From Tolypeutes matacus (taxonomy: Eukaryota > Chordata > Mammalia > Cingulata > Chlamyphoridae): a stretch of 64,000 nucleotides of DNA. Made by a program: the position numbers and the translations under genes. Under the pieces are notes generated by a model that saw nothing but the letters and a program-made list of their open reading frames with translations, was not told the origin of the DNA and made no database searches. Shown piece after piece: positions 24,591 to 35,169 of the stretch (position 1 is the first letter of the stretch; each line of letters starts with the position of its first letter). The stretch lies in the NCBI GenBank assembly GCA_026826555.1, contig JAKSZT010053923.1, positions 226,789 through 290,788 of the forward strand, written 5' to 3'.

Positions 24591-24594
24591 TAAA

Positions 24595-24743
24595 ATGAGA
24601 AATAACAAATGTTGGTGAGGATAAAGAGAAATTATAACCCTCATATTTGGTAGGCATGTAAAATGTTGCAGTTGTTGTGGAAAAGAGTTTTATGGTTCCT
24701 CAGAAAATTAAACACAGGCCTACATTTGACCTGCCAATCTTAC

Positions 24744-24780
<37 letters not shown>

Positions 24781-25075
24781 AAAGAATTGAAAACAAGGAC
24801 TCAAATAGATATTTGTAGACCAATGTTCTTAGCAGGCTTATGATAATAGCCAAAAGGTAGAAAGTGTCCATCAACAAATGAATGGATAAACAAACTGATA
24901 CATACACCCAATGGAATATTATTTGGCCAAAGAAAGAAGTTCTGAGAGATGCTGCAACATGGAAGAACCTTCTTGATACACTCAGTCCTCCATGGAAGAA
25001 CATTGAAAACAGTATGCTCAGTGAAATAAGCAAGATACATAAGGACAAATACGTGATGTCATTTCAATGTCTAGA
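24595..25075 (+). pseudogene. L1 ORF2 C-terminal remnant, old
   Basis: Plus-strand ORF2 end with 'gtccatcaacaaatgaatggataaac' and 'caatggaatattatttggcc'. It translates in part (24,882-25,103) to PKKEVLRDAATWKNLL..., the region near the ORF2 terminus. The region is AT-rich and heavily mutated, with a TA/CA microsatellite inside. The following 25,076-25,260 looks like L1 3' UTR ('attagaggttattagaag'). Confidence 0.72.
24742..24780. repeat. (TA)n(CA)n microsatellite
   Basis: About 14 TA repeats followed by five CA repeats, inside old L1 sequence. Confidence 0.95.
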
Positions 25076-25389
25076 AATAACAAATCCTCAGAGACAGAAG
25101 TAAATTAGAGGTTATTAGAAGACAGGGAATGATGGAAGGGAGAGAGTATATTTGGTGGATATGGAATATATGTAGTTTTTTAAAAGTATATATAGTCATT
25201 TCCTATAATGTTGCTTCAAAGTAGCATTGTAACTATGAATGTTTTTCAAAAGTTACAGTGATGGGTGCAAGGCACCCTTGCAGTCTAGGTAAAAAGCAGT
25301 TACTTCATGAAATATCCTTGTAAATTCAGAACACTCTACCTTTGGAGATTTTCCATCTGTACTGGCTTCACAGAAGCAGTAGTTTTTAG
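25076..25389. other. L1 3' UTR-like and unassigned DNA
   Basis: 25,076-25,260 is probably the 3' UTR of the preceding old L1. 25,261-25,389 is unassigned. It would be the 3' UTR of the pseudogene candidate if that is read on the minus strand. Confidence 0.4.
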
Positions 25390-25750
25390 TTGTTTGTTAA
25401 CATTTGCCATTTTCATTTTTTACTTTGGTGTTCTTAGCTTTATTGGCTACTTCTGCTCTTCTGATTTCAACTCTATTTCTGATTTCTTCTAAAACTGTCC
25501 AATGGTCACATGACTTTTAGCTTTAGAATTAACTCCTTTGGCAATAGATTCCAAATCATTAGACACTGTCGGGTTTGGAGCAGCACCCATTAGGCAAGAG
25601 TGAAAGCCCAGCCCAAGGAGAGAAATGGACTTAGGAGAGAAGGCAAAATTTTCCCTGGAGCCTTTAGGTCTGCACTCCCAACCAGAACACTGGGGATTTT
25701 TCAGCGATGTTGCCATGTTCCAGGATTCAAATACTGCTTGCAATTTCTTT
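25390..25750 (-). pseudogene. Possible processed pseudogene, gene not recognised
   Basis: On the minus strand 25,743-25,489 is open for 84 codons (MATSLKNPQCSGWECRPKG..., ...NDLESIAKGVNSKAKSHVTI) and ends at a stop. A one-base shift at about 25,492 opens a charged, helix-like continuation (LEEIRNRVEIRRAEVANKA...) that runs to a stop at about 25,395. The composition is unlike the L1 DNA around it: balanced codons, with a Lys/Glu/Arg-rich C-terminus. No intron-like break is visible, so a retrocopy with a frameshift is my preferred reading. I do not recognise the parent. It could also be a chance open stretch. Confidence 0.4.
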
Positions 25751-25761
25751 CTTTCTCTATT

Positions 25762-25763
<2 letters not shown>

Positions 25764-25799
<36 letters not shown>
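25764..25799. repeat. T36 run
   Basis: Thirty-six consecutive T immediately left of L1 ORF2 sequence. On the L1 sense strand this is a poly(A) directly after '...ccagataaagatact'. Confidence 0.95.
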
Positions 25800-25801
<2 letters not shown>

Positions 25802-27345
25802 TATCTTTATCTGGTTTGGTATTAGAGTGATGTTGGCTTCATAGAACGAGTGAGGAAGCATTCTTTTCTGTTCAAATTTTTGGAAGAACTTGAGTAAGAT
25901 CGTTATTAGATCATCTCTGAATGATTGGTAGAATTCACCTGTGAAGCCATCTGGTCCTGGGCTTTTCATCTTTGAGAAGCTTTCGATGACTATGTCAATC
26001 TTTTCACTTGTGATTGGTTTATTGAGGCTTTCTATTTCTTCTAGGGTCAGTGGTTTGTGTGTTTCTAGGAATTTGTCCATCTCATCTACATTGTATTTTT
26101 TTTTGGCATACAGTTGTTGATCTTATGATCTCTCTTATGTCTGTGGGGTCAATGGTAAAGCCCCCCTCTCATTTATGATGTTATTTATTTGTGTCTTCTC
26201 TCTTTTTTCCTTTGTCAATCTAGCTATTTGCCAATTTTGTTGATCTTCTCAAAGAACCAACTTCTCATTTTGTTTATTCTATTGTTTTTTGTTGTTGTTC
26301 TTGATTTCCTTTATTTCTGCTCTAATCTTTACTATTTCTTTCCTTCAGCATGGTTTGGGATTAGTTTGTTTTTCTTTTTCTTGTTCCCCGAGGTGTGCAG
26401 TTAGGCTTCAATATTAGCTCTTTCTTCTTTTTTAATTAGGCATTGCAGACTATAAATTTCTCTCTCAGCACTTTCTTTGTGTTGTCCTATAAGTTTTGAT
26501 ATGTTGTGTTCTCAGTTTTATTCATCTCAAGATATTTACTGAATTCTCCTGAAATTTCTTCCTTGACCCACTGGTTATTTAAAAGTGTGTTGTTTAATCT
26601 CCATATATTTATGGTTTTTCCTTTTTTCTGTACATTATTGATTCTAGCTTCATTTGGTTATAATCAGAGAAAGTGTTTTGTATAATTTCAATCTTTTTAA
26701 ATTTATTGAGTCTTGTCTTGTGGCCCAACATATGGTCTATCTTGGAGAAGGGTTCATAAGCACTTGAAAAGAAAGTATATCTGACTGTTTTGGAATAATG
26801 CTCAATAGATGTCTGTTAGTTCTTGTTCATTTATCATATTAGTCAAGCTCTCTGTTTCTTTATTTATCCTCTGTCCAGATGTTCTATCCAATACTGAGAG
26901 TGGTGTATTGAAGTCTCCAGCTATTATTGTAGAGACATTTATTTCTCTTTTCAGTTTTGCCAGTGTGTTGTCATGTAACTTGGGGAATCCAGGTTAGGTA
27001 CATAAACATTCAGTATAGTTATTTCTTCTTCATGATTTACCCCTTTTATTAACATATAATGACCTTCTTCATCCCTTATAAGTTTTGCATTTAAAAACCA
27101 ATTTGTCCAATATTAGTATCACTATTCTAGTTCTTTTTGGATACTATTTGCATGGAATTTCTTTTTCCAACTTTTCACTTTTAACCTGATTGTGTCCTTA
27201 CATCTGAGGCGAGTCTCCTGTAGACTGTATATAGATGGCTCATATTATTTTATCCATTCCATCAGTCTATGTCTTTTGATTGGAGAATTCAAACGATTAA
27301 CATTCAATGTTATTACTGTAAAGACTTTACTTAATTCATCCATTC
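25800..27345 (-). pseudogene. L1 ORF2 5' half ending in poly(A)
   Basis: Minus-strand ORF2 from its start near 27,345 through endonuclease to the RT N-terminal region (26,080-25,800: [36 protein letters not shown]). Here it stops in a 36-nt A tract (on the sense strand). Other copies continue '...gatactatgaaaaaagaaaa' at this point, so an internal A-rich stretch became the 3' end. The endonuclease part is broken by many stops. No RT active-site, C-terminal or 3' UTR sequence is present. Confidence 0.85.
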
Positions 27346-27399
27346 TGTCCTTTGGTTTTCAGTTGTCATATAGCACTTTGGTATGTCTTTTTGCCCTTT

Positions 27400-28460
27400 A
27401 ATTTACCCTTCTTAATAATCATCATTTCTACACTATTTTCCAAGACTCTTGCCCTTTTTTTTTTTTTTTCCTTTCAGGCTGCAGGATTCCCTTTAATATC
27501 CTTTGTATTTTTGTTGACATATTCTATCAGTTTTTGTTTGTCTTTGAAGACTTTGAACTCGCCCTCATTTTTGAAGGACAGTTTTCTCAGATACAGCATT
27601 CTTGGCTAGCATGTCTCCTCTTTCAGTACCTTAAATACATCATACTGCTGCCTTCTTGCCTCCATGATTTATGATGAGAGGTCAGCACTTTATCTCACCA
27701 AGGGTCTTTGTATGTGATACTTTGTTTTTCTCTTGCTGCTTTCAGAATCCTCTCTTTATCGCTGATATTTTTCATTCTGAATAGTAAGTGTCTCAAGGTA
27801 GATTTATTCAGGTTTATTGTTTGTGGTATCCTGTCCTTCTTGGATACTGATATTTATGTCTTTCATAAGGATTGGAAGTTATCAGTCATTATTTCTTCAA
27901 ATATTCTTTCTGTCACTTTTCCATTCTCTTTTCCTTCTGGGACACTGATAACGTGTATGTTTGTGTGTTTTGCTTTCTCAGTCAGTTCTCTGAGATCCTG
28001 TCCAATTTTTCCCATTCTCTTCTCCTTCTGTGTTTTCCAGTTCAGATGTTCTGTCTTCAAAATCATTGATTCTGTCTTCAAGCAATTCAAATCTGTTCTT
28101 ATGTGCTTCTAATGTATTTTTTATAATTTTTTTTTATTTTTAAGGAAACTTTAGAATACACAAATGTTACATAAAAAATATAAAGATTTCCATATGTCCC
28201 ATTCCCTCCCCCTCCCACATTTTCCCATCTTAACAACATCCTTCATTAGTGTGGTGCACTTGTTACAATTGATGAACCATATTAAAGCATTGCTACTAAC
28301 CTCTAATGTATTTAATGTATTTTAAATCTCATCTATCATGTCTTTCATTCCTATAAGTTGTGTTACTATTCTTTGCAGGCTTTCAGGTTGTTCTTTATGC
28401 TCACCCAGTCTCTTCTTAATATCCATTGCTCTCTCTTGCCTTTTTTTTTTCACAACTCTT
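27400..28460 (-). pseudogene. L1 ORF1, split by a small L1 insertion
   Basis: Minus-strand ORF1 of the same L1. 28,090-27,863 translates to LKTESMILKTEHLNWKTQKE..., GQDLRELTEKAKHTNIHVISVPEGKENG and TERIFEEIMTDNFQSL, the junction of coiled coil and RRM. Frameshifts separate this from the C-terminal part (27,420-27,860). At 28,120-28,301 a 3'-end-only L1 insertion splits the coiled-coil region. ORF1 protein would have bound L1 RNA; this copy cannot. Confidence 0.83.
28108..28313 (-). mobile_element. 180-bp L1 3'-end insertion with 12-bp TSD
   Basis: TCTAATGTATTT at 28108-28119 and 28302-28313 flank a T-rich start and the last ~170 bp of the long L1 3' UTR on the minus strand ('aaggaaactttagaatacac...tccttcattagtgtggtgcac...aaagcattgctactaac'). 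It lies inside ORF1 of an older L1. Confidence 0.88.
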
Positions 28461-28479
28461 CTGTGATATTTGGTTCAAT

Positions 28480-29095
28480 TTATTCTAAATCTTTAAGATA
28501 GTCCAGCTTAAATGATCAAAATTTGCTCAGGGACTCACTAATGTAGTGCAGATTTCCTCTCAGGAATTTGAGTTAAGAGAGTCCTAAAAGCAGTTTTTAT
28601 CCATACAATTTCCAGACTGGCCAGTAGGTTCCACTCATCAGCACACCTCTCCAAAGGGTGTTTCTTTCAATTTCTACTTTCCTCTGTTTTGATCTATCCA
28701 GAGCCAAAATTCAAAATGGTCTCTGCTGGCTGAATTCACTGAAGAGAAGCCCCTGACTCCACCTCCCTTTTCTCTTATAACAGCTGACAATGAGGAAGAC
28801 ATCTGTTCCCCCTCTCAGTTGGCTACAGTGTGCCAGGGGTTTTACCCCAGCTTAATATCTTGGGAGGGGGTTGGGGAGGGAAGACCTTCCCAGCTACTGT
28901 GGGGGTTTGATAACTCATGTTTGTTGTTTTAGATTCTTTGTCTCTCGGTCCCTCACCCTCCTAGGAGTTGTGTAGCACTGTCTTTGTTGACTTCCAAGGC
29001 ATGTCCCTGAGACCATTTTGGCCCTTTCTCCATTGTTTTTTGTGAAAGAATTGAGCCCTGCTTGCCTACTCCAATGTCATCTTCCCAGAATACCC
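28480..29095 (-). promoter_or_regulatory. L1 5' UTR and 5' end
   Basis: This is a minus-strand 5' UTR of about 0.6 kb, collinear with 11,529-12,040. On the sense strand the element starts near 29,095 with attctgggaagatgac, a diverged YY1-type start. The same copy retains ORF1 and the first half of ORF2. Confidence 0.78.
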
Positions 29096-29760
29096 TGTTA
29101 GATTTTTAGATTGGAGAAAAATTAGTTTATCAGATATGAATTGCCTTAGAAAAATTTAATTCAACTGGATATATATCCATATCTGCCATATATATATACA
29201 CACACAAAGGTAAATGTAGGCATCTATCTATGTATATCTATGTATGATCTTACCCATCAATCTATCTGTAGTATGCAACTAGGTTCATTTATAAAGTCTT
29301 CTTTTATGTTGAACAAGAACTTGAGAGAATGTTAGAGAGGTTACAATTGAAAGGAATGAGCGTTTGTGTTTTGCTTTTTGTTTTATTTTAGGATAAGCAA
29401 GGATGTAAAGAGTTTATTAAGAAACAAGAGAAAAGATATGTACCCAACCCAATACTTGGGTTGCTGGCTTGCTACAGGGTGTGATGTGCACATGGAGCCC
29501 CAGGTTAGGCCTTTTAAAAGCCTTTCTTCCTCCCTTGTCCTGATGCTGGGGAGTTGTTTGTTGTTCTGATTGGTTGCCTCACCTGTTAACTCTCAGGGGG
29601 CCAATGGGAAGGCCTATAGTTTGGAGGTATCTGGGGCTTACCCTTGATCATAGAAAGAGTTCCAAATAGGTCCTCATGGCCTGGCTCTAGATGGGATCTT
29701 TCCAGCTTTGTTTTTAGTAGTAGGGGATTTCTGGAAAGGATCTCACAGGGTACCCTTCTT
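29096..29760. other. Unassigned DNA, possibly an old LTR
   Basis: There is no gene. 29,390-29,650 is GC-richer than its surroundings ('gggccaatgggaaggc', 'cctcctt...cttgtcctgatgctgggga') and has 'gtttatta' near its left edge, which could be an antisense LTR polyadenylation signal. I could not name a family. A 67-codon open stretch at 29,366-29,569 looks like chance. Confidence 0.35.
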
Positions 29761-29850
29761 CACCAGTTGTGACAATCATAAATGTCTCCACACATTGAGA
29801 AATAACATGGGGGGTGCAAAATTCCACATATTTAAGAGCTACTTTCTAGT
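29761..29850 (-). mobile_element. MER20-like hAT fragment
   Basis: 'ccagttgtgacaatcataaatgtctcc' followed by 'acacattgagaaataacatggggggtgcaaaat' resembles the internal part of MER20, an ancient eutherian hAT-Charlie nonautonomous DNA transposon. Only about 90 bp are recognisable. Confidence 0.55.
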
Positions 29851-30895
29851 GCCTAAGAAATAGAAACATATTGATAGAGTTTTAATTAAGTTCTCACCCT
29901 TTACTCAGTTTATAACTTTGATCAGATAAGTTAACCTTTTTGGCCACATTTCTGCAAATGTAGAATGCACCTGTATAAAATTTAATGAGATAATCCCTAT
30001 AAGGTGTTAAGCAAAATTCATGTGGTATAAAAGATCTAAATATATTTCTTATAATTAATAAAACATAAGTGATGGACTAATAACACATCTTAATTTGTGT
30101 GACAAGCATGACATTCTTAATTGTTTTGGCAAAGCATTATCAAGCTAAGGAGTGTATATGATTTTATATCAAAGGATCACAATTCACCACTTTGTTGAAG
30201 AGGACAATAAGACATTTCTGGAGACAACTCTGAGGATTATATTCTCATACCAAGTCAGTTCTTTGATATCCATGTGACCTGGTCATGTTCCTGAATCTTA
30301 AACTTTGGAGGGAGCTTTAATATGAAGGATGGGATATGGTCTTAGAAGTTTAGATATATGGAAAGCAGGAGAGTCACAGAGAAGGAATACTGAAAATGGC
30401 ATTCATCTGAATCAAAGCATGTTTTCTTGGGAGCAGAGAATCAGGAGCAAAATTTTCTTTCTCTCCAGACTAGAATCACACAGGAAAAGATGGCTCAGCA
30501 TTTGGAGAAGCAGGAGGGAAATTGCCTGATGAGATATTATGGGGAAGCTAAAAATATTTCCTCATCTGCTGTTCCTCAACTTGTTCAACCCTGGGATGTA
30601 TGGAGTTTCTCTTGGAGTCCTAAAACAGCTGATTCCTTCCTGCTGTCTTATATGGGGACTGAGATTCAGTGTCACTATCCATCACCTAAGGAGGCGTTTT
30701 GACTTTGACTCAGAGATGCAATCCAGGTGATCACAGTCTCCAGCAAATGTTGCAGGAAAGGCTCAGGAAGAATTGAGGTAGAGAATTGCTTTATGAGGTC
30801 ATCTAATAGCCATTCCAGGCTAGCCCAGAGCCAAGAGTTCATCAAGCTTGTGCTTCCATTTGCTTAATTAATTTCTCTATTTATTTAGTACATTC
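29851..30895. other. Unassigned DNA
   Basis: Just over 1 kb with ordinary composition. Open stretches of up to 91 codons (30,329-30,730) have no recognisable domain, and they overlap in different frames. No repeat family was identified. Confidence 0.4.
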
Positions 30896-31010
30896 AAAAA
30901 TGGACTTAGCACTCTCTCCCACACAGTTCTTAGTGGTATGTGCTATTTTAAAAGTATGTATTGTGAAAATTTTGATTTTTACCCACAATAAAAAAAAAAT
31001 GGACTTAGCA
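30896..31010 (+). mobile_element. 83-bp twin-primed L1 tail with 16-bp TSD
   Basis: AAAAATGGACTTAGCA at 30896-30911 and 30995-31010 flanks 83 bp. The first ~43 bp ('ctctctcccacacagttc') is L1 3' UTR on the minus strand (as at 5,507-5,550). The last ~40 bp ('tattgtgaaaattttgattt' to 'cacaataaaa') is the plus-strand 3' terminus (as at 47,041-47,085). It is a complete miniature 5'-inverted insertion. Confidence 0.9.
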
Positions 31011-31846
31011 TGCAGGGGTCATGTTGACAATTTAGTGATGGGAATGGTCTCTCAACGGGACAGATAAAATGATTCTAGGAAAAGTAGAATATCTGTCCAA
31101 GATGTTTTGAAGTTCAGGGGGTTAGAGAAAGGAGATATCAAAGTGGAAAGATGATCACTTCTAAGCCTTTGGGCTAAGATCAAGTGCAAAATGGAGGGAT
31201 GTGCAGTGAAGTGAAGGCATTCACTTTTTTTATTTTTAAGATGAGATTTATTTGAGCATGTTTCTGTAGTAATGGGAAAGATTCAGTCCAATGGGGTAGA
31301 TTTTAACTTGTTACAACAGTTCATGAGGGATACATGCTCAGGTTGTGTATGCACATGAAAAGTGATTGCTATTAATGGAATTTAATTGCTATACTTAAAA
31401 TTTGACTAGCAATGATTCCTTTATGCTGAGGTTAAATGGGCCTCTTTATTAACCATTTACCTTTTTATCTGCATAATTTTGTTACATTTTTGCTTTGTAT
31501 TTCGAATCTAAGTGTTTTAGTCTTGTTTTCCATTGCATTATTTCAAACATAAACTCTAGTTTTTCACAAACTTTGCTGTCAGCCATTTAGTTCTTTCATG
31601 GCTGTATAGATTTAGGTGATGGAACATGTAAAAATTTATAAATTTTGCACAGGTCAAACCAATCAGTGTTACATATTTTAAATCAGCCCCTGCTTTTCAA
31701 AACATAAAATTCTGCAAGGTTCAATTTATAAATCACATATTACTCATGTTGCCATGTGTTTCTAGATCTCTGTTTTTCTCTTTGTAACGTTCCCCTTTAT
31801 GGTTATATGAATTTTTAAAAGTTGCATCACATTCTACAATATAATG
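31011..31846. other. Unassigned DNA
   Basis: About 0.8 kb of AT-rich intergenic sequence. No coding signal, RNA gene or named repeat was seen. Confidence 0.4.
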
Positions 31847-32241
31847 TAAGCCATTGTTCTTTTTCTTCTTCTCCCTCTCCCGACTTGCTTTCTGTGTCCA
31901 TTAACTGGGTGATCTTCTGTGTCTGGTTCTTGCCTTCTCTTCTCATTTTTCTCCTCCAGTCTTCACTGGGATTTGATCCTAGGGACCTCTGATGTGGGAG
32001 AGAGGCACCCTGTCACTTGCACCACCTCAGTTCCTGGTTTCTGGTGCATCTGGCTTTGATTCTCCCCTGCATCTCTCTTTTGTTGCATCATCATCTTGCT
32101 GCATGGTTCACTGCACTGGCCTGGCTCACCTGCTCACCTTTTTACCAAGAGGTCCCGGGGATCAAACCCAAGTCCTTTCATATGGTAGATGGATGCCCAA
32201 TCACTTGAGCAACACCCGCTTCCCATAAGCCATTGTTCTTT
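31847..32241 (-). mobile_element. Dimeric tRNA-derived SINE (DAS-like) with 16-bp TSD
   Basis: TAAGCCATTGTTCTTT occurs at 31847-31862 and 32226-32241. Between them, on the minus strand, the SINE starts 'gggaagcgggtgttgctc' with a B box like gggtttgatcccc. A second monomer follows ('aggtggtgcaagtgacag', 'ccctaggatcaaatccca') and an A/G-rich 3' end. The dimer layout is the same as at 11,157-11,528. Confidence 0.9.
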
Positions 32242-33574
32242 ACCATTTTACTACCAATTGTCTTTATCTTAATTATTAGTATATTTGTAATAATAAATAT
32301 TTACCATGGGATGTATTATAACTTTTGTTATTGTTTCCTTCCTGCTTTAAAAAAAAGTGTATTTGCATATATTTTTGTTTTTATGTGTTGGTCAATTTAA
32401 TTCATAACTAATTTTGAAATTTTTAAAGTATTATTTTATATATTATTTTCACAATTTACTTTTAGATATTCCATTTTATTTTATCTAATTTTGTTAATTT
32501 TATATGACTATATTATCTTGGTTTCACTAACTCTGGCATTTTTTAATCTAATAATTTACATTTTCTTTAATTTATTGTTTAAACAAATACACATATTCAT
32601 ATACCTTTGTCAAGATACAGAGTAGAACAAAGCAGGTGAAACCTCTACTCATTTGGATCTTACATTATACTGGAGAAGTCAGAGTACAATTTTATAAGAG
32701 CATGTATGATACTGTCCAGGAAAAGAAATCCTTTAAAGGAAGTTAATCAGATAACAAGCATTGATTGTTGTGGCATATTCAGGATTTTACAGAGAATGGG
32801 CCAGAAATTATGTTAATGCTGGACAATGTACAGAATCAGGACTTGAGTGTCTCCAATGAAATTTTCAAGAAAGAGTTCAAAACTAAAGCTCTAGAATAGT
32901 AAAGAGAACATGGCACAAGAAAAGTGAGAAGGGATTTGCCTTATCTTGTAGTGAACCAGATTAAAAAAAAATCAATGTGTTCTGGTAAATATGGGGCAAG
33001 CACAGAAACAGCAGGTAGATCAGGACATGATGTAGAAACCATGACAAGGCAGATGCAGCAAGAACATCTGCCCCATCCATGGATCTAGATCATGGAGGAG
33101 TCTCAGCTCCCAAGCTGGCTGCCTGTTCTTTCTCAAATCTTGCTCTTCTCTTGTCTCTCCTTTCAAGGACCCTTTTTCCCATTAGCAGTGACTTGCTTTA
33201 TTTTTAAACCATTTCCAACATTTATAGACCATGTCCAACAAATTAAAAATGCATTTTACCTTTTAATTCAGCACACACAGTCACAGGCATAAGGCTAAAT
33301 AGTTTCATGAAAGGATTTCTTAATGTTCCTGGACTATGTGAATCATAACTATTGTTCATTATTTACTGCTCCATATTAATTCAGCTACTGTAATATCACA
33401 GAAATGAACTAAATAGCCATGTAGGTGTGGAACTTTGTAGAACCTGGTTAGATCCCTCAAATCACTCACTGTCGCACTAGAAGAGGTGTATTTAAATAAA
33501 AGTATCACACAATCATAGACCCTGTCCTGAGAAAGTGTACGGAAGAAGCTGTTGTCTTCCTGTGGGGCTGTTAA
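32242..33574. other. Unassigned DNA
   Basis: About 1.3 kb with no recognisable gene. An 87-codon minus-strand open stretch (33,622-33,359) overlaps the edge of the next L1 and has no domain I know. The stretch at 32,280-32,580 is very AT-rich. Confidence 0.4.
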
Positions 33575-35150
33575 GATTAAAGTCAATAGGGGGCCAGATA
33601 GTAGCAGAGTAAAGAGCTCCAAGAGTCAGTCCATCCTACAGGGCAGTTTGTGATCAGCCAGAGCTATCTAAATCACTTTTTTGGGGGGCCCAGGAGACCA
33701 GAAGAGCATCTTGCAACATCCTTCTAAAAACAAAAGAAGGAGACCACCCATCTGCAGTGAAGATTTGTGAATAGAGCACTCCACACCATAGAGTCTGGAG
33801 CCCATCCTTCATTAGCAGCACAAGTCACCTTGGGAGCTATTCCCTGGATGGAGTTGGAAGCTCCATTTCCCAAAAACGGGGGAGGAAGAGACATTCAGGC
33901 AACAATTTCAGCTACTGATTAGTAAATTTGACTAGCTAGAGTTCAATCCCCATTACAGATTAAATCATCTTAATATGGAACCTGTCTAAGTTGGAAAGAA
34001 GCCAGCAGCCTCCTTTTTAATGCTGCCACTGGCAAAGAGGGGAAGCAGAGCTGACTGAAATCAGTGAAAGTAGGGACTGGCTTCTTTCCACCAGGTCAGA
34101 TTTCAGTCCTAGCTTGGACTCCAGCTCCACCTCCAACAGGGAGGAAGCTGTGGAGACCTGCAGAAGCCTTTCTAGGCAACTGCAGGCACTTTTGCCATGC
34201 ATGGACTAGATTGATGGACAAACCTGTGGATACATCTCCTTCCCCAATAGGATAAGAAAAGGGCAGTATTTCCTCAACCTCTCCAGGAAACTGCAGGGAC
34301 TTTTGGTACATAGATGAGAGTGCCCCTGACAGGACAGAATGAACAGTGGTTCCTCAGCCCCTCCAAGCAACTGCCACTTCTTTCAGCCTCGATGGAGTAG
34401 GCTGTATCTCTGACTCCAAACCCACCTCTAACTTGGCAGTAGGAGGAATAATGTGCACCTAGTCTCTCTGGGCAACTGCAGGTGCTTTCAGCCCCCACAC
34501 ACTAGAGTGTTGGGCACTCCAGAAGTTCCAAACACACCCCTGATAGGGCAGAAGGGAGAGTGCTCCCTCACTCTCCCATGTCAATTGCAGTTTATTTTGA
34601 CTTGCAAGAACCAGATTATTGGACACAACTTTGGCTCCATACCCACCCCTAACAGAGCAGGATGAGAAACTGTTCCCTCACCCTCTCCTGGCAACTTCAG
34701 TCACTATTGGCATAGAAGGACTAGATTGCTGGGCACACTAGAGACTCCATTCTCACCAAATGAAGGGGTGGAGGGGTATGAGTGCTTCATCAGTCTAGCT
34801 GGGTAATTGCAATCAGTTTTGACTCACATGGCATAGTTTGCAGCCCACAGCTGTGGTGTTTTCCTTACCCAAGGCAGGGGAGGAAGGGACATGGAACTTC
34901 AACAGTCTCTTTGGACAACTAAAGATAGTATTGGTCTGCATGGCTTGGATTATTACATATGGCTGCATCTCTGTACCTACTTCTGGCAATGGAGAAAGGT
35001 GGGAGTAGTTTCATTGGTTCTTGGGACAATGCAGACAGCTTCAGACTCCACGACTTGCAGTAAAAACTGCAGCCTTAGCTCTTATTCCACAACCAGCAAG
35101 GGAAAATGGGCAAGAAAGAGATGAAAAAGAGTTGAAAAAATCAGAACAAC
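33575..35150 (+). promoter_or_regulatory. L1 5' UTR built of ~110-bp tandem repeats
   Basis: The L1 5' end is near 33,580 ('gggggccagatagtagcag', a decayed form of the ccaagatggcgg-type start, then 'agtaaagagctcc'). From about 34,060 to 35,070 the UTR is an array of diverged ~110-bp units, each with a 'caactgcagg.acttttg'-like core. Cores start at 34177, 34288, 34368, 34473, 34582, 34692, 34804, 34916 and 35037. ORF1 follows directly. This UTR is unrelated to the pyrimidine-rich, tRNA-bearing type elsewhere in the window. Confidence 0.82.
34060..35070 (+). repeat. Array of about nine ~110-bp diverged repeats
   Basis: Core spacings are 111, 80, 105, 109, 110, 112, 112 and 121 bp. The units share 'ctccctcaccctctcc', 'ggcaactgcagg', 'gcacttttg' and 'gactagattg.tggacac'-like blocks. 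One unit is about 30 bp short. Confidence 0.8.
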
Positions 35151-35169
35151 TAAACACGAGCCACTATAA

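Noticed and set aside
29390..29650. CpG island or promoter
   Set aside because: It is only moderately GC-richer than its surroundings, with few CpG; there is no clear promoter element.
34060..35070. CRISPR array
   Set aside because: The repeats are long, diverged and without spacers, in a mammalian L1 5' UTR.
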